Assembly (NCBI RefSeq): GCF_947499065.1
Contig: NZ_CANMMT010000002.1
Coordinates: forward strand, 433,313 to 497,312
DNA from: an uncultured Tenacibaculum sp.
GTDB lineage: Bacteria; Bacteroidota; Bacteroidia; Flavobacteriales; Flavobacteriaceae
Length of the DNA: 64,000 nucleotides
Direction: 5' to 3'
A program made the translations under genes and the position numbers. Shown in pieces: positions 23,200 through 31,549 of this stretch (the first letter of the stretch is position 1; each line of letters starts with the position of its first letter). The notes under the pieces were generated by a model that saw only the letters and a program-made list of their open reading frames with translations, was not told where the DNA came from and did no database searches.

Positions 23200-23223
23200 A
23201 TTGCTTCCTTGCAAAAGCGGTTG

Positions 23224-23231
23224 CAAATATA
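23224..23231 (-). promoter_or_regulatory. -7 element of the tRNA-Lys/tRNA-Leu unit
   Basis: TATATTTG on the minus strand, a full TAnnTTTG match, 25 nt before the 5' end of tRNA-Lys. No clear -33 TTG at the usual distance. Confidence 0.55.
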
Positions 23232-23306
23232 CAACTGTTCTTTAACCTAAAAAAGCTTTTTTGTAATAATTTTTACTCATATTTGTAACTGCTTAATTAT
23301 TAGTTT

Positions 23307-23837
23307 ATGAAAATTGTTTTATTAGGGTATATGGCAAGTGGAAAATCTACAATTGGTAGGTTATATGCCAAAAAAATGGGAATTTCTTTCATCGATTTGG
23401 ATGATTATATTGAAGAAAAAGAACAAAAGTCTATTTCTGAAATTTTTGAAACTAAAGGAGAAATATATTTTAGAAAACAAGAACACTTCTATTTAAAAGA
23501 ACTATTAGCTCTCGATGCAAGTTTTATTTTGGCTCTAGGTGGTGGAACTCCTTGTTATGCGGGTAATATGGATTTATTATTAGCCGATACAAATGTAAAA
23601 ACTGTATATATGCAAACAAGCATTAATACAATAGTAGAAAGGCTAAAAAATGAAAGAAACAAGCGTCCTTTAGTAGCAAGACTTAGTGAAGAAGAATTGC
23701 CAGAATACATAGCTAAGCATTTATTTGAAAGAAGTTACTTTTATAACAAAGCAACGATGAAACTTAAAATAGACGATAAAAAAGAAGAAACACTTCTTAC
23801 TGAATTAGAGGAATACGTTAATCCAAATAAGCAATAG
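23307..23837 (+). CDS. aroK: Shikimate kinase
   Basis: A 176-residue P-loop kinase that phosphorylates shikimate in the chorismate (aromatic amino acid) pathway. Walker A is GYMASGKSTIG (residues 7-17), the shikimate site includes DLDDYIE, the RKQEHFYL helix carries the conserved Arg, and GGGTP (about 79-83) and the lid RPL segment (NKRPLVARL) follow. Length and motifs are normal. The 3' end overlaps the convergent phosphoribosyltransferase gene by 20 bases. Confidence 0.93.
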   Translation: MKIVLLGYMASGKSTIGRLYAKKMGISFIDLDDYIEEKEQKSISEIFETKGEIYFRKQEHFYLKELLALDASFILALGGGTPCYAGNMDLLLADTNVKTVYMQTSINTIVERLKNERNKRPLVARLSEEELPEYIAKHLFERSYFYNKATMKLKIDDKKEETLLTELEEYVNPNKQ

Positions 23838-24321
23838 TTTCGTTTTCTTTAAACTCAACAGTAACATGTTCTTTAATAGAAGTAGATAAAGAAATTCCTT
23901 TAAAATCAGCTTTTACAGGATATTTTTTATGATTCCTATTTACTAATACAGCTGTTTTAAAACGTTTTAAAGGTACGTCTAAAAAATGCTTTACACCATA
24001 TATAAGAGTCGTACCTGAGTTTAAAACATCATCTACTAAAACTAATGATTTGTTTTCATACTCATTTACTTTTAAAGATGTTGTAATAGGAGAAATAGGA
24101 TTTTTCTTATCTATAGAAACTTTACATAATATAGGTTTCAAAGTAGAAATATTAGATAATACCTCCACAATTTTTTCAGCAAACAAATAACCATTATTGG
24201 CAATCCCGGCTATAATAATCTCAGTTTCATTACTATTACTCTCATAAATTTGAAAAGCAATTCTACGAGTTTTTTGTTCTATTTGAGTATTGGTTAAAAT
24301 AATAGTCTCAGCTGATGTCAT
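23818..24321 (-). CDS. Phosphoribosyltransferase, PyrR-like
   Basis: A 167-residue type I phosphoribosyltransferase. The PRPP-binding loop is SLVLVDDVLNSGTTL (about residues 90-104), and IIAGIANNGYLFAEK forms the first loop of the fold. Size and the VDDVLNSG motif resemble PyrR (pyrimidine regulator with uracil phosphoribosyltransferase activity), but the protein could act on other bases. No pyrimidine operon is nearby. It may be cotranscribed with the upstream S4-domain gene, 26 bases away. Confidence 0.8.
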   Translation of the reverse strand: MTSAETIILTNTQIEQKTRRIAFQIYESNSNETEIIIAGIANNGYLFAEKIVEVLSNISTLKPILCKVSIDKKNPISPITTSLKVNEYENKSLVLVDDVLNSGTTLIYGVKHFLDVPLKRFKTAVLVNRNHKKYPVKADFKGISLSTSIKEHVTVEFKENETIAYLD

Positions 24322-24347
24322 GTTTGTTGTAAATTTTTGTAAAGTTA

Positions 24348-24737
24348 TTATAAATTAAACTCTTTTTCGCTAGAATCTTCATAATAATCGTCAATATCAC
24401 GTCGGTCTTTTTTAGTTGGCCTTCCTGTACCTTTTTTTCTATAATAATCTTTAGAATATTTTAATAGCTCAGTCTTCTCAAACTCTTCTTTAGGAGTTAA
24501 GTCTTTCCTATATAAATCAACCAACTTTGCACCAACTCTATTAGGTGGTATATCTAAAACTTTAATTTTATAATTAATTTGATTTTTTCTAATCGTTATT
24601 TCTTCGTTTCCAAAGATATCTTTAGATGGTTTTAAATTAGTACCATCTATCTTTACATGTCCTTTTTTACAAGCTTCTGTAGCTATGCTACGTGTTTTAA
24701 ATAAACGAATACACCACAAATATTTATCAATTCTCAT
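24348..24737 (-). CDS. S4-domain RNA-binding protein, Hsp15-like
   Basis: A 129-residue protein with an N-terminal S4 domain (MRIDKYLWCIRLFKTRSIAT, with KKGHVKIDGTNLKPS) and a basic C-terminal tail containing KKGTGRPTKKDRRDID. This matches the HslR/Hsp15 family that binds stalled 50S-peptidyl-tRNA complexes. The -7 element TACCTTTG (24778-24771) lies upstream. The phosphoribosyltransferase gene follows. Confidence 0.85.
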   Translation of the reverse strand: MRIDKYLWCIRLFKTRSIATEACKKGHVKIDGTNLKPSKDIFGNEEITIRKNQINYKIKVLDIPPNRVGAKLVDLYRKDLTPKEEFEKTELLKYSKDYYRKKGTGRPTKKDRRDIDDYYEDSSEKEFNL

Positions 24738-24770
24738 ATAAAAAGGTTAAAATTTAAAATACATTTTTTA

Positions 24771-24778
24771 CAAAGGTA
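24771..24778 (-). promoter_or_regulatory. -7 element of the S4-domain gene
   Basis: TACCTTTG on the minus strand matches TAnnTTTG, 34 nt upstream of the start codon. Confidence 0.45.
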
Positions 24779-24816
24779 TAAAAATGGTAAATTGCGCGTT
24801 AAAATTTCAAAACTAA

Positions 24817-25710
24817 ATGATAAAATTTAAACATTTTTTTTATACGGCCATAGTAAGTGTTATCTTATATTCTTGTGGAACAGGTTCTGGTAATACTATT
24901 GCAGCTTTTGATCACAAAGGGCAGGCAGTAAAAGATAAAGACTCTATTATAAAATTTTTAAATAATTATTATTATGATGATACTAAAGACTCAATTAAGC
25001 CTTTAGTTTCAGGTAAAACTCCATTATCTCAAGATAGTAGGGTAATAAAGAAAAGTCACACTGTAAACGATATTGAATATGATTTGTATCATATTGTGGT
25101 TAAAGAAGGTGAATCTCCAAAAGGAAGTCCAACAGCTGTAGACTCTGTATTAACTAAATATCAAGTTTGGTATAGTACAAAAACTAGTGAATTTAAACTA
25201 GCAGAAACAGGTGCTACTGCACAATGGTGGAGTTTAGCCGTTACTACAGGAGCAGGATTTGCCCCAAGTCCAATAAGAGGATGGGCTTTTGGTATACCTA
25301 ATTTTAAAGCAGGTATTAATGATCCTATTAATGGACCTATTAATTATAAGAAATTTGGTAAAGGAATATTAATAATGCCTTCAGGTTTAGCATATCAAAA
25401 TAGAAGTGCTAATAGTGTACCAGCAAATGCGCAATTAATATTTTATATAGATTTATTAGATTTTGCTGTAAATACAGATCATGATTTAGATAAAGTCCCT
25501 ACTATATTAGAGGATATTAACAAAGACGGCATATTTATTAATGATAGAACAGATGATGATGCCTTACCTAATTATTTAGATTCAGATGATGATGGTGACG
25601 GTAAATTAACTAAAGATGAAGATGCTAATGGTGATGGTGATCCAACTAATGATTTTAGTGATCCAAACAAACCTACTGTACCAGATTATTTAAATAGAGA
25701 TATTAAATAA
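24817..25710 (+). CDS. FKBP-like lipoprotein with C-terminal calcium-type Asp-rich repeats
   Basis: A 297-residue lipoprotein (lipobox VILYSCG). Residues 100-230 resemble a FKBP-type peptidyl-prolyl isomerase fold (VDSVLTKYQVWYST, IPNFKAGI, GKGILIMPSGLAYQNRS, ANAQLIFYIDLLDF). The tail has DSDDDGDGKLTKDEDANGDG, typical of thrombospondin type 3 calcium-binding repeats. Similar lipoproteins in Flavobacteriia include folding factors such as GldI; I would not call this one GldI. Probably a periplasmic or surface folding aid. Confidence 0.75.
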   Translation: MIKFKHFFYTAIVSVILYSCGTGSGNTIAAFDHKGQAVKDKDSIIKFLNNYYYDDTKDSIKPLVSGKTPLSQDSRVIKKSHTVNDIEYDLYHIVVKEGESPKGSPTAVDSVLTKYQVWYSTKTSEFKLAETGATAQWWSLAVTTGAGFAPSPIRGWAFGIPNFKAGINDPINGPINYKKFGKGILIMPSGLAYQNRSANSVPANAQLIFYIDLLDFAVNTDHDLDKVPTILEDINKDGIFINDRTDDDALPNYLDSDDDGDGKLTKDEDANGDGDPTNDFSDPNKPTVPDYLNRDIK

Positions 25711-25720
25711 AATAGATATA

Positions 25721-25752
25721 AAAAAAACCGAAGTTTTAACTTCGGTTTTTTT
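25721..25752. terminator. Bidirectional terminator
   Basis: ACCGAAGTT pairs with AACTTCGGT, flanked by A and T runs. It serves the FKBP-like gene and the convergent beta-barrel gene. Confidence 0.85.
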
Positions 25753-25772
25753 TATATGCTAGATTTATATTT

Positions 25773-26378
25773 TTAGAATCTATATGATAAACCTACAATA
25801 ATTTGATTTACTCTTGTATCAAAATTAACAGTACTTGTATTTAGTAAACTACTTTCTGTATCAGAAAAAGCTCTTTCCCAGCGTACATCTAAACCTAATT
25901 TTCCTATATCAACACCAGCTCCTAATTGCATTCCTACAGAAAAACCATCAGCTTTTACATTAGTTATATTACTAATGCTAAAATCTCCATCTAAAACATA
26001 TTGGAATGAAGGTCCCGCAAAAACACGTCCAATGCCAAAAACCTTTTTCCCTAATAATACAGGTATATCAATTTTTCTAAACTCATAACTAGTAGTACTT
26101 GGATTTGCAGATTTAGGTAAATAAACAACTTCATTACTTAATTGTGTATACACTAATTCTGGTTGAATAAATAAACCAAGCACAGGGATTTTTCCACGTA
26201 ACCAAATACCAGCATGAAATCCTGTTTTACTTTTTGCTCCGCTAAGAATATCACTACTTACATTTGAAATAGATTTAGAATTGTAGTTAACACCTCCTTT
26301 AATTCCAAAATGTATTTGACTTTGTGCAAACTGAATACTTCCTATAAAAAGAAGCGCCATTAAAATTACTTTTTTCAT
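25773..26378 (-). CDS. Outer-membrane beta-barrel protein, PorT/OMP_b-brl type
   Basis: A 201-residue protein from the ATG at 26378 (MKKVILMALLFIGSIQFAQS, a clean Sec signal); the longer frame adds 26 unlikely residues. The body is alternating amphipathic strands (IHFGIKGGVNYNSK, GFHAGIWLRGK, FIQPELVYTQ) closing with IIVGLSYRF, an aromatic C-terminal strand. This is the small porin-like barrel common in Bacteroidota. Specific role unknown. Confidence 0.82.
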   Translation of the reverse strand: MKKVILMALLFIGSIQFAQSQIHFGIKGGVNYNSKSISNVSSDILSGAKSKTGFHAGIWLRGKIPVLGLFIQPELVYTQLSNEVVYLPKSANPSTTSYEFRKIDIPVLLGKKVFGIGRVFAGPSFQYVLDGDFSISNITNVKADGFSVGMQLGAGVDIGKLGLDVRWERAFSDTESSLLNTSTVNFDTRVNQIIVGLSYRF

Positions 26379-26447
26379 CTTTTTTTTGATTTGAATGTAT
26401 GTATAAAACTTATTTTTAATTAATATATTGGATGAGTATAAATAAAG

Positions 26448-26480
26448 AAGCATCATTTTAAGACTAAAATGATGCTTTTT
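26448..26480. terminator. Terminator of the transketolase gene
   Basis: AAGCATCATTTTA pairs with TAAAATGATGCTT around AGAC. T-rich flanks on both strands. Confidence 0.75.
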
Positions 26481-26499
26481 AATTTTATGTTTTGAAAGT

Positions 26500-27450
26500 T
26501 TATTTTCTAGAAATTACTTTTTCAACAGCTTTAATGATTGCTTTATCGTTTATTTCGTATTTCTCCATCAATTCAGCTGGAGTAGCAGATTCACCAAAAG
26601 TATCATTTACAGCAACAAATTCTTGTGGAGTAGGGGCATTAGTAGCTAAACAACGAGCAACACTTTCACCTAAACCTCCATATTTGTTATGCTCTTCAGC
26701 AGTAACAATACAACCAGTTTTTGCAACAGATTTTAAAATAATCTCTTCATCTAAAGGCTTAATTGTATGTATATTGATTACTTCAGCAGAAATTCCTTTT
26801 TCTTCTAATTGCTCAGCAGCTTGTAAAGCTTCCCAAACTAAGTGTCCAGTAGCTACAATAGTAACATCGTTTCCTTCAGTTAATTTAATTCCTTTTCCAA
26901 TTTCAAAAGGTTCATCAGTCATAAATACTGGTACTTTTGGTCTACCAAAGCGTAAATAAACTGGTCCTTCAAAATTAGCAATAGCAATAGTAGCTGCTTT
27001 TGTTTGACTGTAATCACAAGTATTAATAACTGTCATACCAGGCAACATTTTCATTAAACCTATGTCTTCTAAAATTTGGTGTGTAGCTCCATCTTCACCT
27101 AAAGTTAATCCTGCGTGAGAAGCACAAATTTTTACATTTTTATCTGAATAAGCAATAGATTGACGAATTTGATCGTAAACACGACCAGTAGAAAAGTTTG
27201 CGAAAGTTCCTGTAAAAGGTATTTTACCTCCAATAGTTAATCCAGCTGCAATTCCCATCATGTTTGCTTCTGCAATACCAATTTGGAAAAAACGCTCAGG
27301 ATGATTCTTCTCAAAATCTCCCATTTTTAACGATCCAGTTAAGTCTGCACATAATGCAACAACATTTTCGTTTGTTTTTCCTAATTCAGTTAAACCATCA
27401 CCAAATCCAGATCTGGTATCTTTTTTTTCAGTATAAGTATATTTTTTCAT
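26500..27450 (-). CDS. Transketolase C-terminal (Pyr and C domain) subunit
   Basis: A 316-residue protein matching the second half of transketolase: ADLTGSLKMGDFEKNHP, FFQIGIAEANMMGIAAGLT with the catalytic Glu, and the C-terminal EEHNKYGGLGESVA segment. Flavobacteria often split transketolase into N- and C-halves encoded side by side. Here the neighbouring upstream gene is maf, not the N-half, so the thiamine-diphosphate-binding partner must be encoded elsewhere. The enzyme acts in the non-oxidative pentose phosphate pathway. Confidence 0.88.
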   Translation of the reverse strand: MKKYTYTEKKDTRSGFGDGLTELGKTNENVVALCADLTGSLKMGDFEKNHPERFFQIGIAEANMMGIAAGLTIGGKIPFTGTFANFSTGRVYDQIRQSIAYSDKNVKICASHAGLTLGEDGATHQILEDIGLMKMLPGMTVINTCDYSQTKAATIAIANFEGPVYLRFGRPKVPVFMTDEPFEIGKGIKLTEGNDVTIVATGHLVWEALQAAEQLEEKGISAEVINIHTIKPLDEEIILKSVAKTGCIVTAEEHNKYGGLGESVARCLATNAPTPQEFVAVNDTFGESATPAELMEKYEINDKAIIKAVEKVISRK

Positions 27451-27503
27451 CAGTTATGTTGTGTGAAATACGGGTCAAAAATAATCTTTTATAAAAATGT
27501 ATG

Positions 27504-28085
27504 CTACAAATTTATCAATTCTTTGTAAAGTTTATGAACAGGAAAGCCCATAACATTAAAATAACTACCTTCTAACTTTGTAATTCCTATTTTTCCAATC
27601 CATTCTTGAATACCATAAGCCCCAGCTTTATCAAAGGGTTTGTAGGTATTTATGTAATAGTTAATTTCATCATCGGTAAGTTCTTTAAATGTTACTATTG
27701 TTGTATCATTTAATATATGTTTATGTTCTTTTCCTGATAAACATATAGAAGTTATTACTTGATGTGTATTATTTGATAATTCTTTAAGCATTTGAAAGGC
27801 CTCTTCGTAATTTTTAGGCTTACCAAGCGCTTTGTTATTAAACCAAACAATAGTATCTGATGTAATTAATAAATCATTTTCATTTAATTCATCTATAAAA
27901 GGCTCAGATTTTAAATTGGCTAAAAAATCAGTTATTTCGGTACCTAATAATTCAGGTGGATAAATTTCTTCAACTTCTTTTGTTCTTATTTCAAAATCGA
28001 AATCTAAATCTTTAAGAAGTTGTTGTCTTCTAGGTGAATTAGAAGCCAAAATAATATTGTAATTGGATAATTTATTTGATAACAT
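27504..28085 (-). CDS. maf: Maf family nucleotide pyrophosphatase
   Basis: A 193-residue protein from ATG at 28085; a longer start seven codons upstream overlaps the preceding gene more deeply. Motifs are ILASNSPRRQQLL (S-x-R-R loop), TSDTIVWFNNKALGKP and GAYGIQEWIG, the standard Maf signature. Maf proteins hydrolyse non-canonical nucleoside triphosphates and affect septum formation. It overlaps the end of the UbiA-family gene by about 14 bases, an operon arrangement common in Flavobacteriaceae. Confidence 0.92.
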   Translation of the reverse strand: MLSNKLSNYNIILASNSPRRQQLLKDLDFDFEIRTKEVEEIYPPELLGTEITDFLANLKSEPFIDELNENDLLITSDTIVWFNNKALGKPKNYEEAFQMLKELSNNTHQVITSICLSGKEHKHILNDTTIVTFKELTDDEINYYINTYKPFDKAGAYGIQEWIGKIGITKLEGSYFNVMGFPVHKLYKELINL

Positions 28086-28968
28086 ATTTAAAATAGTAAG
28101 TAACAATAGGAATACTAAAAATACCTAGTAAATAGGCTATATTGATTGCTTTAGAGGCTAGTTTATATCCTTTAGGTCCATTAGCATTGATTAAGAAATA
28201 CATAACAATTAATTCAGGAATAGTACAAAGTAGAAAAATAGCTAATAAAAAGGCTCTACTTTTAATATAGATTACAGAAAAATATAATACAATAATACAT
28301 ATTGCTATAACTAAAATTAAAGCGATATTCTTAGTTCTTTTTCTTCCTAAAATTACGGGTAATGTTGTGTTTTTTCTAGAGTAATCATAATCTATTCTAT
28401 TAATATCAATTATAGTATCTCTAAGTAGATTACTTAAAAAAGAAAGTATAGCAAATAGAATAGCAATAGATTGCAATTTAAAGAATAAATCCCACTGAGT
28501 TGGAGTTAAATTAATAGGAGCATCAAACCATAAAACAATCAGAATTATAAAAGGTTTTAAAAACGACCTACCAATACTATTAATAAATGTTTTATTCATA
28601 GTATTAGCTGCATAAATAATAGTAGCAATTAAGCAACAGATGAAAATAAAACTATAATAAGGCTTGTTTATTTTAAATGATAATATAGTTCCTAGGAAAA
28701 TACCTAAAAAAGAAAAAAGAATAACGAACTTTTTTATCTTATAAAGAGGGAAAACATTTTTCTTACCTTTTTTTCGTCTGTAATAACTAGATAAATATCC
28801 TGTTGCTATTATAAAAGAAGTAGCTAATGCTAAAATGCTTAAATCTAAAAAAGACAGTGTTGTTTTAAAACCACAACCATATAAGAAGCAGTATTTAAAG
28901 AGAAAGAGGATAAAGGTAAAATAGAGTAGTTCTTTCCAACGAATTATATTAAAAAAAACAGAAAGCAT
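28072..28968 (-). CDS. UbiA-family prenyltransferase homologue lacking the first Asp-rich motif
   Basis: A 298-residue protein with eight to nine membrane helices. Placement before maf matches the geranylgeranylglycerol-phosphate geranylgeranyltransferase-like genes of Flavobacteriaceae. The second Asp-rich motif is kept (RDTIIDINRIDYDYSRKN, Asp184, 188, 193, 195) and is followed by TTLPVILG. At the first motif, where NDxxDxxxD is expected, the sequence is GYLSSYYRRKKGKKN, with no Asp. Catalysis is therefore doubtful or altered. The ATG is directly adjacent to the smpB stop. Confidence 0.8.
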   Translation of the reverse strand: MLSVFFNIIRWKELLYFTFILFLFKYCFLYGCGFKTTLSFLDLSILALATSFIIATGYLSSYYRRKKGKKNVFPLYKIKKFVILFSFLGIFLGTILSFKINKPYYSFIFICCLIATIIYAANTMNKTFINSIGRSFLKPFIILIVLWFDAPINLTPTQWDLFFKLQSIAILFAILSFLSNLLRDTIIDINRIDYDYSRKNTTLPVILGRKRTKNIALILVIAICIIVLYFSVIYIKSRAFLLAIFLLCTIPELIVMYFLINANGPKGYKLASKAINIAYLLGIFSIPIVTYYFKYVIK

Positions 28969-29426
28969 TAATTAAATGCTTTTTTAATTCTTGCCAAATT
29001 CTTTTTGTTGTCTCTATCTTTTATAGTTTGGCGTTTATCGTGAGTCTTTTTTCCTTTAGCTAAAGCTATTTCAAGTTTTGCCCAACCGTTTTCATTAATG
29101 AAAAGTTTTAAAGGAACTATTGTACTTCCTTTAGCTTCAACTTCTCTTTCAAGTTTTTTTAATTCACGCTTGTTTAATAATAAACGGCGTTCACTTTTAG
29201 GTTTGTGGTTATAACTATTTCCAAAAGCATATTCTTCAATATACATATTAATAACAAAAAGCTCACCTCGATCATTAAATTCACAAAAACTTTCGGTAAT
29301 ACGAGCCTTACTAAGTCTTATTGATTTTATTTCAGTACCTGTAAGCTGAATACCAGCTGTATATTTATCAAGTATCTCGTATTCAAAACGAGCTTTTTTA
29401 TTCTGTATGTTGATGTTTTTTTGCAT
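28968..29426 (-). CDS. smpB: SsrA-binding protein
   Basis: A 152-residue protein from ATG at 29426, preferred over a TTG four codons upstream. Motifs are IQNKKARFEYEI, GIQLTGTEIKSIR, AYIEEY-like MYIEEYAFGN, RRLLLNKRELKKL and the C-terminal KGKKTHDKRQTIKDRD tail. SmpB carries tmRNA to stalled ribosomes in trans-translation. It is the first gene of the smpB-UbiA-maf unit. Confidence 0.95.
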   Translation of the reverse strand: MQKNINIQNKKARFEYEILDKYTAGIQLTGTEIKSIRLSKARITESFCEFNDRGELFVINMYIEEYAFGNSYNHKPKSERRLLLNKRELKKLEREVEAKGSTIVPLKLFINENGWAKLEIALAKGKKTHDKRQTIKDRDNKKNLARIKKAFN

Positions 29427-29480
29427 AAGTAAAAGCAAATATAAATATAATTGTTAAGCTTATTTATAAAAATAATAAAC

Positions 29481-29525
29481 TATGATTTTAGTCATGATTT
29501 TACATAAACCTTCAAAGTAATTTTG
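29481..29525 (+). promoter_or_regulatory. ompW promoter with FNR/CRP-type box
   Basis: TATGAT-TTTA-GTCATG (29481-29496) has its centre 36.5 nt upstream of the G that closes TAATTTTG (29518-29525), a full TAnnTTTG match. Sequence and spacing match the nos, nap and ModE-like promoters. Confidence 0.7.
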
Positions 29526-29560
29526 TCTTTGAAATAAGTGAATAATTAAATTTAAAAATT

Positions 29561-30190
29561 ATGAAAAAATTAGTGTTAGGCTTAATTTTCGGGGTGTTAT
29601 TAGTAGGGAACATCAATGCTCAAGAAAAAACAAAAGATGAGAAAAAATGGCAAGCTAGGTTTAGATGGGTATCTGTAATGCCTAATGAATCTGCTAGAAT
29701 AGGAACTATTGGAGGAGATGTTGAAATTAGTAACAGTTTTATCCCTGAACTAGATTTTACCTACTTTTTTACTGAAAACATTGCAGCTGAATTAATTTTA
29801 GGAACAGCGAAACATAATGTAAATGCTGTAGGAACAGCTTTAGGTAATGTAGATTTAGGACATGTATGGTTGTTACCTCCAACTTTAACGGTACAATATC
29901 ACTTTAATTTAAATAATTTTAGACCTTATGTAGGTGCTGGTGGTAACTATACTATTTTTTATAGTGCTAATCCAGGTGCTGTTGTTGATGTATCTTACAA
30001 AAATTCTTTTAGTTATGCATTTCAAGCTGGATTTGATTATGATTTAGATGATACATGGTTTTTAAATGTAGATGCTAAATACATAGGTTTAAGTACAGAT
30101 GTTACCGTAAATGCTGGGGCAGCTACTGTTCCTGCTGCCGTAGATATAAATCCACTATTAATTGGTTTTGGTGTTGGTATGAGGTTTTAA
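29561..30190 (+). CDS. ompW: OmpW family outer-membrane protein
   Basis: A 209-residue barrel protein with Sec signal (MKKLVLGLIFGVLLVGNINA). OmpW features are WVSVMPNESARIG near residue 34, ISNSFIPELDFTYFFTENIAAELILG, HVWLLPPTLTVQYHFN and the closing INPLLIGFGVGMRF. OmpW proteins form narrow eight-stranded channels for small hydrophobic molecules. In Escherichia coli the gene responds to FNR, and here too an FNR-type box sits at the promoter, which is consistent with control by oxygen. Confidence 0.9.
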   Translation: MKKLVLGLIFGVLLVGNINAQEKTKDEKKWQARFRWVSVMPNESARIGTIGGDVEISNSFIPELDFTYFFTENIAAELILGTAKHNVNAVGTALGNVDLGHVWLLPPTLTVQYHFNLNNFRPYVGAGGNYTIFYSANPGAVVDVSYKNSFSYAFQAGFDYDLDDTWFLNVDAKYIGLSTDVTVNAGAATVPAAVDINPLLIGFGVGMRF

Positions 30191-30215
30191 TGATTACTGA
30201 TATATAAATATAAAG

Positions 30216-30240
30216 AGCAACCTTTTTGGGTTGCTTTTTT
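30216..30240 (+). terminator. ompW terminator
   Basis: AGCAACC pairs with GGTTGCT, followed by six Ts. Confidence 0.88.
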
Positions 30241-30313
30241 TATTAACATAACTTTAAATTTTATCGTATAATATTCTTGTAGTTTTGTTAAAACAAACAG
30301 TAAAATAAAACTT

Positions 30314-31045
30314 ATGCGTTATATGTATGCAATTTGTATACTATTCCTAGTTTCTTGTAAACCTCAGTTTACAGCGCAAGAGATAGTAGACAAATCAATA
30401 GAAAACTCTAATTTGAGTGCGTTGAAAAATGCTACAATTTCTTTTAATTTTAGAAAGAAATTTTATCAAGCTAACAGGAATAATGGTCTTTTTGAGTTTA
30501 TCAAAGAAGAAAAAAAAGATTCTTTAACTATTAAAGATATATTATCAAATGATAGTTTTAAACGATATGTAAATGATAGTTTGGTTGAATTACCAGAGAA
30601 AAAGCAAAAGGGGTATGGAAATTCAGTAAACTCAGTACATTATTTCTCAATTTTACCTTTAGGATTAAATGATAAGGCAGTTTTTAAGAAAGTACTAGGA
30701 GAAACTACCATAAAAGGAAAAGAATACTACAAAATAGAAGTAACTTTTAGTGAAGAAGGTGGTGGAACCGATTTTGACGATGTATTTATTTATTGGTTTT
30801 CTAAAGATAACTTTCAGTTAGATTACCTAGCTTATAAGTATCATACAAATGGAGGAGGAGTACGTTTTAGAGATGTAAAAAAAGAAACTTTGGTCGATGG
30901 AATTCGTATTGTAGATTATAACAACTACAAACCTTTAAATAAAGACATCGATTTTTATAACATCGATAAATTATACGATGAAGGAAAGCTTAAAAAAGTT
31001 TCTGAAATTATTTTAGAAAATGTTCAAATTAAATTAAACAAATAG
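30314..31045 (+). CDS. DUF6503-like lipoprotein
   Basis: A 243-residue lipoprotein (lipobox LFLVSCK) with an LppX/LolA-like beta-rich pattern: AQEIVDKSIENS at the start, ATISFNFRKKFY, KGYGNSVNSVHYFSILPLGL, TTIKGKEYYKIEVTF, FIYWFSKDNFQLDYLAY and GIRIVDYNNY. This matches a Flavobacteria family sometimes mislabelled as deoxyribose-phosphate aldolase (DUF6503). No enzymatic motif is visible. It may bind lipid or another hydrophobic ligand in the periplasm, by analogy of fold only. Confidence 0.7.
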   Translation: MRYMYAICILFLVSCKPQFTAQEIVDKSIENSNLSALKNATISFNFRKKFYQANRNNGLFEFIKEEKKDSLTIKDILSNDSFKRYVNDSLVELPEKKQKGYGNSVNSVHYFSILPLGLNDKAVFKKVLGETTIKGKEYYKIEVTFSEEGGGTDFDDVFIYWFSKDNFQLDYLAYKYHTNGGGVRFRDVKKETLVDGIRIVDYNNYKPLNKDIDFYNIDKLYDEGKLKKVSEIILENVQIKLNK

Positions 31046-31048
31046 AAG

Positions 31049-31546
31049 TTAATCTACTTTTAATAAAGTAGGAGACTTCACATCATCAATGGTTGTAATG
31101 ATGTACAAATTTGCATTATTACGATCATTGATAAATTCATATTTTTCTTCATCTAAAATTTTATTAGCTAAAGCGGGAGTTGTATTGCTATGACCAACTA
31201 CTAAAACCGTTTTTCCTTTAGTTGCTTTTTCAAATTCTGAATCAAATAAATTCTTTGGGTTGTATGAAAGTACTTCTAAATTTTTATTTTTTGCTGTTGG
31301 AGCAGCAGTCTGTTGTGTTCTTTTGTAGTTAGTAGCATAAACCATATCGAAATCAACATCTTTAAGAACTTCAGCCCATTTTTTTGCACGTGCTAATCCT
31401 TTTTCATTCAGATTAGGGTCTTTATTAGTAGCATCAGTTCTGTCTTTTTCGGCATGGCGAATTAAATAGTAAGTTGTTGTAACGGTTTCTTTTTTAGTAC
31501 AAGAACTTATGATAAATAATAAGATAAAAAGTTTAAAGTATTTCAT
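31049..31546 (-). CDS. Histidine phosphatase family lipoprotein
   Basis: A 165-residue exported protein (lipobox FIISSC). The catalytic motif is LIRHAEKDRT (His about 31), and the second catalytic His is in VLVVGHSNTTPA. PNLNEKGLARAKKW is also typical of the branch 1 phosphoglycerate-mutase-like (SixA/PhoE) fold. The substrate is unknown and periplasmic. It follows the PEP-binding-domain gene by three bases, so it is the last gene of a DUF4956 operon. Confidence 0.85.
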   Translation of the reverse strand: MKYFKLFILLFIISSCTKKETVTTTYYLIRHAEKDRTDATNKDPNLNEKGLARAKKWAEVLKDVDFDMVYATNYKRTQQTAAPTAKNKNLEVLSYNPKNLFDSEFEKATKGKTVLVVGHSNTTPALANKILDEEKYEFINDRNNANLYIITTIDDVKSPTLLKVD

Positions 31547-31549
31547 TTC

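Noticed and set aside
30314..31045. Deoxyribose-phosphate aldolase
   Set aside because: This label is sometimes attached to the family, but there is no TIM-barrel or Schiff-base lysine motif, and the protein is a lipoprotein.
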